A model generated the notes under the pieces. That model saw only the letters and a program-made list of their open reading frames with translations. It was not told the DNA's origin and did no database searches. Made by a program: the position numbers and the translations under genes. DNA of 64,000 nt, taken from the NCBI RefSeq assembly GCF_000003815.2, contig NC_049996.1, positions 11,883,072 to 11,947,071 on the forward strand, given 5' to 3'. The DNA is from Branchiostoma floridae. Taxonomy: Eukaryota; Chordata; Leptocardii; Amphioxiformes; Branchiostomatidae. Shown here piece after piece: positions 11,194 to 23,800 of this stretch. Numbering within the stretch: the first letter of the stretch is position 1; each line of letters begins with the position of its first letter.

Positions 11194-11301
11194 GTAGTCT
11201 GTGTAACACAAACTCCGCTGTCCAGGGCTGTAACTGGCCCCTCCCCGCGGGCCGGCGGATGTTTGGCGGGCTGCTATAAGCGAGATTTAATCAGGCTACA
11301 T
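11194..11301 (+). repeat. Dispersed repeat pair member, AGTCTGTGTAACACAAACT family
   Basis: AGTCTGTGTAACACAAACTC, CTGTCCAGGGCT, GGATGTTTGGC, GCTATAAGCGAGATTTAATC and AGGCTACAT occur here in order, and in the reverse orientation at 38919-39012. Similarity covers about 100 bp. The element class is unknown. Confidence 0.6.
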
Positions 11302-12398
11302 TGCCAGCAGCTTGCCATCTATAAATGGGATTGACAAGGACATTTTTCATAGTAAATTATGCTGTTAAATTTGGCTTAGATACTACAGGAGATTTAGCTT
11401 TGGGTTGGATGGATTGAATGAAAATATCATACCACCCTGGGGACTAACTGTTGCTGCTGCATGGGGGCTACCACTATTCATATTGTCTAATGTCTATGGA
11501 ACTACAGATAAAAGTATCATTGGTCAAATTATGCAAGTAACATTCCGATGTCAAGTGAATAACACCCCAGAAATAAATCTTTAATGAATATCATTGGAAG
11601 AACACAAGCCAAGGAGACTTAGCAGCTGCATTAGGTCAGTACATTGAAATAGGAAGATATTAGTATATCATGTGACAGAGTAACTACATGTGCATGGGCC
11701 ATCTGAGACAAAAAAAGGTAGCGTCTCAACAACTTCAAAGTACTGTGGTTGGTTACATACTTAAGAAATCCAAAATAAGTAATGTTCATCCATGTCCAAA
11801 CTTACAAATTCAGAAAATGGAATTTCAGAGTCAGACTTTTGCATGGTGCACAACCAACACGGTAAAAAGCTCATTTTTCCAACCACGTACCACAGACAAA
11901 AAGGCAAAAATACCCAATAGGTCTACAGAAACCCAATACATTTCATGCAGGCCTGAGGTCTACGAACTCTTGTTATATATAACGAATTTCATCATTTAAC
12001 ATTTTATATAACCCATTTCACTATAAACACAAATCTAATTGTGTACCCACTCCCACCATCATTAGCTGACTTGATATTTGAAAAGATGAATGCAACAGAC
12101 AAATATATTTTCCAAGGTTTAATTTTTCCAATCCATCCATTTCTCAGAAACCATCACAACCAAGATCATGAATCAAACTAAGATTTAGATAAACCTTCAT
12201 CCAATAAAAAACATCAATAGCAACCAATCTTCAAATGTACATTATTCTTCTACACTTCAAAAACATGTTTTGTTTTACATCGATTTCAATGTTAAAATAT
12301 TGGAAAATCAACATTTTACATGTATGTAGACAAATCAGTCAATCCCATACTGAAGCCAGAATGTTGCTGATACAGCAAACTAAGCTATAAAAGCACCG

Positions 12399-12404
12399 TT
12401 TTAT
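12399..12404 (-). terminator. Possible poly(A) signal of the TRAK gene
   Basis: TTTATT on the plus strand is AATAAA on the minus strand, 1.7 kb after the TRAK stop. It is the first canonical hexamer I found downstream of the stop. If it is used, the hAT-type MITE at 12461-12893 lies inside the 3' UTR. This is a weak call without transcript data. Confidence 0.3.
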
Positions 12405-12460
12405 TATAAATACCTGGAAATCTTCAATTTTCAAAACTCAAAATTTAAATGCTTTTCAAG

Positions 12461-12893
12461 TAGGGCTGGGTACCGGTACAGAAAATTCAGGTCCAGGTCC
12501 GGTTCAGGTCCAGAGCATCAGGTCCAGGTCCGGACCTGAACCTGGACCTGATTCAGTATGACTCATACCAATGGTCCATTTCACTACAAAGAAATCTGTT
12601 TGGTGGAGTATGAGACTTACACGGGCGTTTTAAAATCCTACAACGCTAACTGCACCTGTACGATTGGCTGTAAAACTTGGTACACATTACTATAAACTCT
12701 ACTCTACTTCACTATTGTTATTTTCTTCCACCTACAAGCGCCAAAACGTGTGAATGCCTTACAAAATAATCTCTTAATTTTCTAATCGGTCCAACGTCCG
12801 GTCCACCCCATTTTTTCAGGTCCGGTTTTTCTGGACCGGTCCAATAAGAAAAACCGGTTTTGTACCGGTACGCTGTACCGATACCCAGCCCTA
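12461..12893. mobile_element. Non-autonomous hAT-type MITE with 8-bp target duplication
   Basis: The element starts TAGGGCTGGGTACCGGTAC and ends GTACCGATACCCAGCCCTA, inverted termini of about 19 bp with one mismatch. It is flanked on both sides by TTTTCAAG (12453-12460 and 12894-12901), an exact 8-bp direct repeat. An 8-bp duplication with TAGGG-like ends is the hallmark of hAT transposons. The interior is built of inverted AGGTCCAGGTCCGG / CCGGACCTGAACCTGGACCTG words and has no transposase. The intact duplication suggests a fairly recent insertion. Confidence 0.85.
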
Positions 12894-12901
12894 TTTTCAA
12901 G

Positions 12902-14118
12902 GCAACCAAATATGTAAATTAGATTTATAATGATAAGACCAAAAACGGAAAACTCAAAGGCAACATATTATAGAAATCTGAATAAACATTGAAAACAAAC
13001 TTTAGTATTGATACATTTGTACATTAAACTACTTTCAAATACTCTAAAATGCAGTACTGTACAAGATTATAGATGCATCTAATAATGTTAGTTTTTACAA
13101 TGTCCTTTTCTTTGACACAAAGAGCCAATGATAATAAGTTATTACGATGCTCAATTGCACTTTCCTCATAGGTAGTGCTTCATCACATACTTTTCGTATT
13201 TCTCTCTAAAAAAATGACAACTTTTGAAGTACATTTTTCACCTATGGCTATATACAATGTTTTCCACATAAACACATGCTGCAACATTCAAAATTATTCT
13301 TGGACACATTTTTACAAACAGATGAAAATTTTAGACCACAAGAACACTCAAATAGATAGCGAAGGCCATGCAAATAAAACTTCTTTCATTGCTTTATGGT
13401 TATGGAGATATGGGCATCTAAATATAGATACAGACAATTTGATATATCCTTTAGTATTGTCTACAACTATTCTCATACATTATGAAGGTGAGTATTACAC
13501 TTTAGTCTACATGTAGATATACCATGGTATACAATTTCCAAAATCTATGACAATGCCTAGGATTTTCTTGCTGCCCCCAGTTCTGAATTTGGGCTTCTTT
13601 TTCAGAGAAGACTGGACTACAGAACCCTCATGCTATTATGGCCTTTCTTTTGCAAAAGGTCACAAAAAGCATTTCGTTACCTGAATGCCTAAGAAATGGC
13701 ACAGTAAGATTGAATGTCTGATTGAGTAATGATTAACAAAGTAGATGATGACAGGTTATTTTACAATTATTACAACATGCCAGCAGTTTGATGCAAAGTT
13801 GCCATAGGACCATTGTAATGGATCTATATAGACCTAGTACCATCCAAATGTCTATAATTTGAGTACTTAGGCCCGTTTTACCTGTGTTTTCAAAGACAAA
13901 AACAAACCAGATAATGAGTAAATGAGTGATGCATTTTCGAAAACAGTTCCTGAAATATATTTGTACAACATGCAAGATGCCAAGAGAGAATGTTCGACAG
14001 CACATTTTTTCTCAGTGGCTCTAAAACAGATTCTTCCAGCCCTTGTAAAAGAACGCATTTTGGGAAGTGTTTTGAAAATGCACGTAAAGTGGGCCTAAGA
14101 TTGCTAGCCTGACGTCTC
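12902..14118 (-). other. Probable TRAK 3' UTR or 3' flank
   Basis: This lies directly downstream of the TRAK stop codon on the minus strand. It is AT-rich, with no supportable second gene on either strand. Open frames here are short and not coding-like. Confidence 0.35.
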
Positions 14119-14869
14119 TCAGAATGAGGCATTCTTTCTCACTGATCCGTGATGTTGTGCTTTTGGGGACGGTGGGATCTTGAAATTCCCGCTTAGCGCT
14201 GACATTGGGCCAGGAGATGCGATAGAGCTCACTCTGTACCCCGTTCCTAACATCACTGTACTCGGTAACGGCCCGCTCGGAAGTGACGACGTGGTGGTGG
14301 TGGTTGTCGTGATGGCGCATGTCGATATCATACTGCCAATGTCCATTTCTTTTACCTTATTGACGATGTCGTATTTGGAGTTGTCCGTGCTGCTGTTTCC
14401 GTTGGGTGACGTCATCATCATGGCTCGTGCTAGCTTGCTTGCGAATGTCGCAGAGTTGATTCCGCCGGTTCCCAGGATCGGGGCCGATTTTGTGGGCGAG
14501 TTGGGAGGAGTCGGGGGCGGTTTGGGTGCTCCAACTTTCAGGTTAATGCTGGCATTGGAGGGCAAATTCAGATCCAAATCAATATGCAGCTTTTGCCTGG
14601 GCAACGACGATGCAGAAGCAGACGGCGTGGTCTGCGTCGAAACTTTCAAGTCCACGTTTAGTCTCTCGGGTTTTCGTTTGACAGGTTTCATGGCCTGGAT
14701 CCCGCGTTCCTTGAGAAGCTTGGCAAGTCCAGTGTTAGTGCTGAAGGTGCTGGTGGCCTCCCGCAGGTTGGAGCAGGAGTTGGAGATGGAGGTACGACGG
14801 AGGGTGCCGACCGCGGGGGGCTGGCTACGCAACATGCTGACGGATGGCACTGGTCTTCCTGAGCTAGAG
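14119..14869 (-). CDS. TRAK: TRAK last coding exon (C-terminal region)
   Basis: The acceptor is TTTCCTGCTACAG and the stop is TGA at 14119-14121; 751 nt, residues about 706-955. It holds LREATSTFSTNTGLAKLLKE, matching the family's TTT(M/F)S...LA.LL(K/Q)ERGI block. After that come a Ser/Pro-rich low-complexity stretch with PTPPNSPTKS (the family's STPPNSP element) and KYDIVNKVKEMDIG, which resembles the family's NLVDKVRRFG helix. The tail is shorter and more diverged than in vertebrates. A 231-codon antisense frame over this exon is a shadow. Confidence 0.9.
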
Positions 14870-17800
14870 CTGTAGCAGGAAATAAAGCAAGACAAAACGG
14901 TTAAAATGTATAATGTAAAAAAAAAATCATGTTCCTTTTCTGAGTTCGTCACTAGTAAAGGATCTAATTGCAATACATTTTTCCTAATGCAGAATCTCGC
15001 CAACGGCCCAGTTTGATACAACATACCTTGGGGAGGCTTTGACATTTGCAACATATCAGGTTGAGCTTAAGCTTAAGGCTTATCTCCAATTTGAAACATT
15101 CCACTTGATTTTGACACTTGTACAGAAACAAAAACATGTCAGTTTTCACTGCACTCTACACCCCACAGCAAAACCCACCACCAACAATGAGACGTTACAG
15201 TGAAAAGTGAAGGAAGTCAAATCTGTTATTTCTCACACAACTGTATGTACCACAGAAACTCTAACTTGCTGTTATCAAAACCCATAGGTATTTCATATGA
15301 TACATATATACCATGGATATTCATATACCTTCTCTTTAGTTAGTTTTTTTTTTAAATTTTTTATTTTTTATTAGAAACAACAACATCTTTAGTTAGTTTT
15401 AACTTATAACTATAAGATTTAAAACCAGTGGTACATAACCATCTCAAGTTTGTAGAAGATTGTTAAAAACAACAAGAAAAAGATAATTCAAGTTATCAGG
15501 GATAAAGGAACACCGGTAAGTCAAATCGTCACACAAGTGAGCCAGCAGCAAGCAAGCTGGTGTGAGGGAAGCAGCAGTGGAGAGAGGGGTCTATCTACAC
15601 ACTAGTGCACCTTTCAGTGTAAATCCAAGGTTGATATTCATGTGTAGGGTTGTGGGGGTTGACATGGTTGTTGACTTGAAAGTGAGTGCATGCTGTGCAT
15701 CAAACAGTGTGTGAAAACCTTGTTTTGCTCATTAATTCTCCATATCAGCTCTACAAATGGCCTCTTTTCAGTTGCTGAGCTCACTGAAAAAGTGGTTGAA
15801 AGTATCTAAATGAGACTCACAAAAAGTGATTGAAAAGATCTAAATGATATCAGGAAGAAAATCTAAACATTAAGCAAAGAAAAATAGTTACTTCATGTAG
15901 CTGTTACGTATTTACTGTAGATATTGTTGTGTAACCTCTTTTTCTTTCTGAATCACTGTAGTACTGTATGTCACTCTAAATTTGGAGAAAAAAAGTTTTC
16001 ATTCTTCAAATCTGTGTTGGTTTTATGATATAGTGATTCTGATAGTTACATTACAATGATAAAGTTACCACATAATAATCAAGTGTTTGTATTGGTGTTT
16101 GTTCATGCCAAGCCCCTCTCTCTACCAGAGCCTCACACTCATGGATTTACACAGACTGGTGCATCCTGCGGACCTATAACAGATACATACTGCCAGGTGT
16201 GTGGCCAGGGTATGCAGCCTGCGCTATCTGACCGAAGCTGCAAAGTACCTTATGGCACAGGCTTGGCACAGGCCAAGTATTAACAGATCCCAACCTGAGG
16301 TCTTTAAATACCTAGGAACATAAAATAACATTACACTTGGAAAAAAAAAATAGTGGGCTGGGAAAGGGGGAGGGGGGCACACAGAGCTGGGTGGTCAGTC
16401 TGTTTGAAGGCACTACTAAAATGGAGACTACATCTAAGGAGAGGGTTGCTGGAGAGGGGGGCAAGGACTATTGCATACAGCAGGCGGGGGGGGGGGCATG
16501 GAAAGACTTCAGTACAAGCATTTACTGGGTTACAGGGTTGGCATAATAGATAAATTGAAGGTCATTTTATCTCAATTCTAGAGACTTTAGAAACCGTTGA
16601 TGGAAACTGAATATCACAGTTTTGTAATTTCTGCTACAAAGTGTGTGAATTACGTTATGCATGAGTCGACAGAAAATGCGACAAATTCAAGATGCTTATA
16701 TTTGTCAGTGGGCACTCCTGTGATGGTAAGGAAATTTTGAAACAAATTTGAGATAAAAGCAGAAAGACGAGGACAAGTAGTTACACCCCTATAGCACCCT
16801 ATGTTCTGATACCCCTTCATGTATGCTCTGACACCCACTAACTTAAACCCTTATCCGCACATAGGTGTGTCAGAACGTAGGGATGTTGGGACATAGGTGC
16901 GTCAACACATAGGGCAGTCCCTAGACAAGTGTGGGAGGGGGGCAGGTAAAACATAAGGCAAAGCACAGGATGGACTTAAAAGCAGGGTGGAAAACGGGGA
17001 AGGAGACAAACTTCATCAACTTCCAGCTAGGATACAAACAAAGAAAGAAGCTAAATCTATAGCTACATGACATTTCTACACAAAGATCTTCAGAGCCACC
17101 TAATGACATGCAGTGCATTCCAACAGTAAAAAGAAACCTGACAGAAAAGGTAAGATTTTGCTTACTCAGATGTCCCAAATGTGGGCAAGATGTACCAAGC
17201 AAATAAGTAGGAAGCAGAAACTCAGGTCTCCATGACTGAGTAACGAAGCAAGAAGACAAAGAATGAAAGAAGAATACAAATTGTACTTAGACTCAAGTTA
17301 GAGAAAGAAAACACATGCTAGAAAGAACCAAAATGAGGATCACCCACCCTGGTATACATGGAGCTCTAACCCTGACAGACAGCAAAAAAACAATGAAAAC
17401 AGACATCAACTTAAAAGAAATGGACAAAACGACACACAGGAAATGAAATGAAAGAACACATAAAAGATGAAGACACAAATAAGCTGGTTCATGGTTTGAA
17501 CTTGCAGCATTCACTTTTGACCTTGGGCATGTGCACATCAAACTGTGAACTGGCTTAATGTCACAGTTACATTTTTATGTCATTAACCTTCTTCTAGCTA
17601 AGGTAACCTTTGACTATCAATTTTGTGTTGGTTTGGGATTTAGTAGCAGGAAGAAGGTTAAATAATTCCAATAATGATTGATGAAACTGTGATATGTAAA
17701 ACGATGTTGGACATAACACAATGAAGAAATGCAAGATGGAAAGATGAGACAAAGAGATGAGAAACAAAGTCAAGAGACCCACCATCTCTCACAACAAGAA

Positions 17801-20800
17801 CACTTTCTACACCTCCTAAAAAGGAACACAGGGGACAGAAAGGGGAGGGGATGACACATTTGCTGTTATACCCAGACTGGGGAGAAATGTGTATTATGGG
17901 CCATGGGATATATGATGGTAACAAGAATACAGGCTAACAAACACTATTACTTTTCTGTAACTACTGACTAATTGAGGCTTTCTATACATATCTACAGCAC
18001 GGTACTGAGTGTATGAAAGACAAATCATAAACACACAGCATAAAATTATGGAAGGTTAGAGCATTGTAGGGTAGACTGACAATTTTTACATCAGATGAAT
18101 AGAACTAAGAAAATCAACCGGGCAATATCAGTTATATCTTTCTTTGATGTTCTCTGAGGTAAGAATTCTAGAAGTCTTGTCTTAAGACATAACCAAAAGA
18201 GTAAAGTTAATGAAGTAAGATTTATATTCCAAATTAAGTAATGCTACAGTAACAATCAATTCAAACTATATGATGACAACTTTTTGGCAACACCTCAGGG
18301 GTGGAGCATTTTAAAGCATTAGCATTAGCAAACACAGGGGAACAATGTCTATTTGTCATGAGTAGGAAGAGCAGCTGACCTTGAGCTGACACTTGTATTG
18401 TCGTCTGACGGGTGCAGGATGCCGCACTGCGTGTAGGTGTAGGTCGTGTTCGTAGACAGGGAGCCCGACGTCGGCTGGATCACAACTGCCGAGAGGGAAA
18501 CGTATGTTAAAACATTTCACTAGAATCATTCGCATCACTTTGACTTGAAGTCATTTTCAAAGGGTAATACCAAGGAGACAAATCTACCCATGAGATGATG
18601 ATAAAAGTTCATTATTTAACATATACAATGATACCAACAACAGCAATAGACAATGTTACATATTACCTAGTCACCTCCTGTCCTGGGTTTGCCAAATGCA
18701 CCCATAACTATGTTAATACTAACTAAAGGTAAACTTAAACATTTTCTATTGCTACAAGAGTCTGAGTAACCCTTATTGTTCCAGCATTATTTTTAGAACA
18801 AGAGACCACCTGTAATGTTGGTCACATTGGATGACAGGCTTATCGTTATAACCCACAAAACTGTACTGTACACCACCTATAATGGGAATCAAACATGGGT
18901 TACAGTGGTTACAGCTAGTACTTTGTTGCTACTTCTACAGTAACATGATTATAACATTTACAAGCATTAAATAGCTGGATATCAAGACGAAAAAGGTCAA
19001 GCTTAAGTGAAATAAACAAAAATTTTGTAGTAGTGCTATCCTACAGCTTTACTAGGCTCTCACGGGAAGCGACCGAGAGTGGGCACTGAAGACTAACCCT
19101 ACTGTCCTGGAAAAACGTGAGTGATTTTTGAGTGATTAGACAAGCAGAGCTCCATGATTGGAGGCAATCATTTTTCTCTAGACTATTTTACAGCTGCATT
19201 GGTGTATCTGTTACATACTAGCAGTTCAGTACAGCATTTAGTGATGTCAAGCGGACAATTCAGTGTGTGTAATTTGTTGGTTTTGTTGCAGCAGCCAATG
19301 CAAGGACTCACCACACAAATTCTCGGCAAGGAAGGACGTAAAACTGAGAGATCGTGTCAAACTAAGGACACTCGTGCTGTCATCGTGATCGTTACTTTCT
19401 ATCATGGCTGCTGCGTCACTTTTGGACAAATTTGGTCTAGTGTCGAGCTCCAGACAAGCACCTGCTCGGAAATAGTAAGAGAGGCAAAAGGGAAAAAATT
19501 AAGGGAAACAAGGAAAAAATTAGCACCTTATTGAAGCACAAATCTTTGGAAACACAGCTTCTAAATTCAAAACAAGGCTTCTAAATAATATGCACCGGTA
19601 TACCATTTTTTTTACTGTATCAGTAAGTGGTGTATATGAACTGCTAGTATGAATAAGATACAACGAGCACAAACAAGGACATGACAGGACTTTTACACTG
19701 TGACATACACGGAAAACAAACATGTAGCTTTTGCAGGACATCCACCTCAGTTGCCTTTGCAAGTATTTAGCAAGCTAGAAGTTAAACATGACAATAAGCT
19801 GGTTCATGGTTTAAATTGTGCACAGTATTACAAATTATTGGTCATATGTCAAAGTTGAAGGCCCCTAAAACATATATGAACTGAGGATGAACTGAACTGA
19901 ACTGAAAAACATATATAAAACACTTTTGGACAACATCTTAAAGATGGTCTAGACAAGAACTATTTACAAGTTGGGCGCCTTCACCATTGACCTTGAGCAT
20001 GTGTAGTTGAAACTTTGAACCGGCTTATTGTCTTAAGTAAACTAGAAGTTGAAGTTGACTTACATCCATCGTCCTCCTCTACATCGCTGAGATGGTACTC
20101 CTCGGTGAAGTCCTGTTCGATGTGGCGGTACCCCTTAATGTGCACGCCGTCCTGCGACTCCAGGACCCCCGCAAGGTTAGGGGTCGCCAGTCTCTGCCAC
20201 TGGTGCAGGGTCATGGAACCTGCAGCATCATGGGAAGGCATGGAAAAGTTCATAATCATTGATTATGGGTCCTACAATCTACTACACTTTTCAGGCTGTT
20301 ACTAGCCACCTTTATTTGTACATGTAGCTAATGAGATTTGGAACCAAGGGCATACAGCCAATATATAGGAAAAGAATCTCAGCTTGAAGGTCTTTCTTTG
20401 TCTTTACAATTTTAATTTGATATATTCTGTAATATCATTCCAGAGTTGCAGGGTCAGAGTTGGCAGTTTTATGGTATTAAGAAGACGGTAGGATAATCAG
20501 ACGTTTTCGCAGGATGATATATCAGTAACAGGCAGAACAAACTAAACCTAACCTATGCCACACTCTAACCACCCCAGTTTTATGTCCTAGATGGTATGGC
20601 CCTGAAAGGGACAGATAATCTTACCCTCCATAGGTTTCACTATCTGCAGTTTCTCTGGAATGTACGGGCGCGAGAACGACGACCCACGCGAAAGAAACGA
20701 CAAATGGCTGCCCGTCGACATGATGCTATCGCTCTCATCAGGCGTGGACGTTTCTGAAATGTCCGACTCTCTACATTCTGATATCCGCCTCTCCCGCTGT

Positions 20801-23800
20801 CGATCTCGGAAGATGTTCTCCGCCTCTCGCCGCAAGCTGAGTCTCCTCAAGGCCGTTTCAAGGTCGTTGGATCCAGGGATGCCTGGTCGCCCCAGGTTGC
20901 TTGATTTACTAGAAGTGGTATCCCTAATATGGAGAACAGATGTGACATTGTCAATGCAACAAATTTCACACATCATATAGTATTACTACATTCCACATTT
21001 GCCAAAACAAATCTGTACATTTTAGAAATGCATATTTGAGGTAGCACGTCTGATCCTGAATCAAGAAAGGCCATCCCTAACACTGCAAAATAAAAACACA
21101 GCAAACATTTAGAGATTTAAAATACCTGGAGAGTGGGAATTTCAAGAAGGTGTATATTTTGTACTTACGTTCCAGTAACGTTACTGTTTTCGTCGTCATC
21201 AGCACCGTAGTTCTCACTAGGCGGGCTGCTGGTGTAAGAACTGCCTGAGCCGATGGTGTTGGTGCAGAGCGGACTGTTGCTCATACTGGTCATGGTGGTG
21301 GTGGTGTTGGATCCTGGGATAGGTTTCCCAGGGGGCGGCTTTCTCCTGATGTAGCGGACTGTGTCCATCACTCTCTTGGTGTTGGTTCTGGGAGTGGGAA
21401 TTGATAGAGAAATACTGTGACATTGTCTCTAATTTTGAGTTTTTTTCAGTTTGCGGTTGAAACAAAGGAGTAGGTGGGCAGTAGACAAAGTAGAATTTTC
21501 AAAAACACAGTGAAAACTAATTACCTTTGGTCTTTTGGTGAGGGACCTTCAAAGCCATCTCCTATTTGTTGTCTCATAGTGTGTTCTATCTCTGAAGCCA
21601 GGGAGTCCTGTAGCAAAGACGAAAAAAGGTTAACGTTGAAAGTAGACAAACTTTAAGCAATTTGTTTATGACATTGGCTGTGATTACGATTGCTACAGAC
21701 CTGTCTGTATGTCCTATGGACTCCTACGTGCATCCGACGGGTAAACGTATAATTACTGGAACAAGCTTTACATATCCACGGTGTGTTTTACAATATGTAA
21801 CAACTATACAATGAATAATAAGAAAAAGAACTGTATTTGTTTTACCAGAGGAAACATGCCGGGGAGAGTGCTGCCGTATGGCCTCTTGGTAGAGGAGCTG
21901 GGTTGGGTCTTTTTCCGCATCGTCTTTGCCTCCGCCTGTCAAAACATGGAACAAAATTAGCCAGAAGGTACAGCAAGGTAATAGTGTTTGAGATTTCTAA
22001 GCACTCCTAAATATTTCTTACAGCATGTTTGTCTTGCTATTTGTATCACATTGTCTTGAGCTACAGCAACTATCTGGCATCTCCCATTTAAGGTAGCCCA
22101 CTTTTAAGGTATGTATGTTCCTCTGGACTTATTTCTCTCTCTTCTCTCTTTGGCAGTCCGGTCTATTTCTAATACATTGCTAAATTATGTACCTTTAGAA
22201 CAAAAATTCGCTGCATTTTGGTTCTTGTGATCAGTTTAAACCCATTCAACAGGTTTGACACTACAAGAAACTGTGGCAGCAAAATTAAATAATGGAACAC
22301 TGACCTGTGCCTCATGCAACATCCCCATGACCTCCTGGTACTTCTCCTCAAGGTCACGGAGCTGTGGAGAGGAAACCATGGCAACAAGATTGATTGACAT
22401 TCAAATACAACAACATGTACAACGTACCAAGCTTACCAGTACTAGGCAACGAGCATAAATGGGATGGCCTACAGACATATTTAGTACATCTACTTTGCAG
22501 AAAGCAGTATCAGAGAAAAGTGTGGTCCTAACCTCTTCTGTAAGTTCTTGCTGTGTTTCTTTGGCAACTCGAAGATGTTGTTGGAGTTCTTCATTCTCAA
22601 GAGCAGACTACAGGGAGACAACAAACACATGTTAACATAAATCTAATATCCAAAAAGGAATGATGCACCCTGTATTTTGTCATATCTACCTTGTCCTCCA
22701 AGGTCCAGGGACTAGGTAGGTAGGTTAGTTTAAGTCAATGCAAAGATGGTAACCTGTCTTAAAATGCTCAACCAACCTTCTTGAGCTTCTTGTTAAGGTC
22801 GATGGTCTGTGCCAGGTAGCTGGTGGATTCCTCCTGAAACCTCGCATTGTCTTCATTCTTCCTCACCAACTCTTCAGTCAGCTGTTTGATTTGAGTGTTG
22901 GCTTCCTCTGCAAAATGAACAAACAAAATTCATCAGTATAGGAAGAAAAAACAAAAATGTGTTAGAGAGTGGAAGATGTGTTGTGGTGATTCTGTTGCTT
23001 AAAAGTCTGCAATACTTGTGTGTGAACTGTAATGCTAGTTCACCTACATGTATACCCGTGAGTAACCTATAACCGTTGTATTCAGAAACTGGCTATTAAG
23101 GAATACGAAGCAGACTGATATATTGGCTACAAATTGCAAGCATACTGTAGTTTGAAACCACAGCCAGTCGACTTGATACATGTACAATGTACCCCTAAAT
23201 ACTCTGTTTTCAAATACAACGGATAAAGGTTACCCCGCAGATAAAGGTGAACTTAGTCTAGCATTACATTTTTGTATGTGTATGTACCAATTGTATGTTA
23301 ACATACAGTCAAATGTGGACATTGTGTCTAGATAAGGACCACTTTTTGGTGGCCCATTAGATAAGATTTTGCTTATTGACAGTCAAGCATTAAGTTGAAG
23401 AATCTTGTTTACAGTGGCCATGTGCCTACATTAGATTTTATTGGCCCACTAGGTAGTTTTGACTGTATATTGTATGTGTTGTGTTATACAATGTACTGTA
23501 GTTTATGCATGATTGTACAAGACTTGGTGTGTGAGAGATTGCGGAGTAAGAGTTAGAAAGCCTGTCACAGTGACATAACTTGGGCAGCAATGAGCAAGAA
23601 GGCAAGGGCAGAGATATCTAAATGTCCCTTTAAAGTAACTGGAAAAACAGAGAATATAACAGGAATTTTTTGGGCCAGTTAATCACACAAATACATGATG
23701 TTGAAAGTCTGATATAGCCCATTTTTCTTTGTAAAGTGTAGACGGAAAGATGAATATCAAGATCAGAATTACTGTATTGAATGAAGTCGTTACAAGGAAC

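Larger units (their letters stand above)
14870..18379 (-). other. TRAK last intron
   Basis: About 3.5 kb with no supportable exon. It contains a lone ACATACCTTGGGGAGGCT terminus at 15021-15038 resembling the 26795-26985 element, a copy of the CCCTATGTTCTGA family (16786-16925), a purine-rich (G)n patch at 16360-16500 and a compact MITE (17474-17562). Confidence 0.6.

Noticed and set aside
14180-14875. 231-codon plus-strand frame
   Set aside because: It is antisense to the conserved last exon of TRAK and has no family match of its own.
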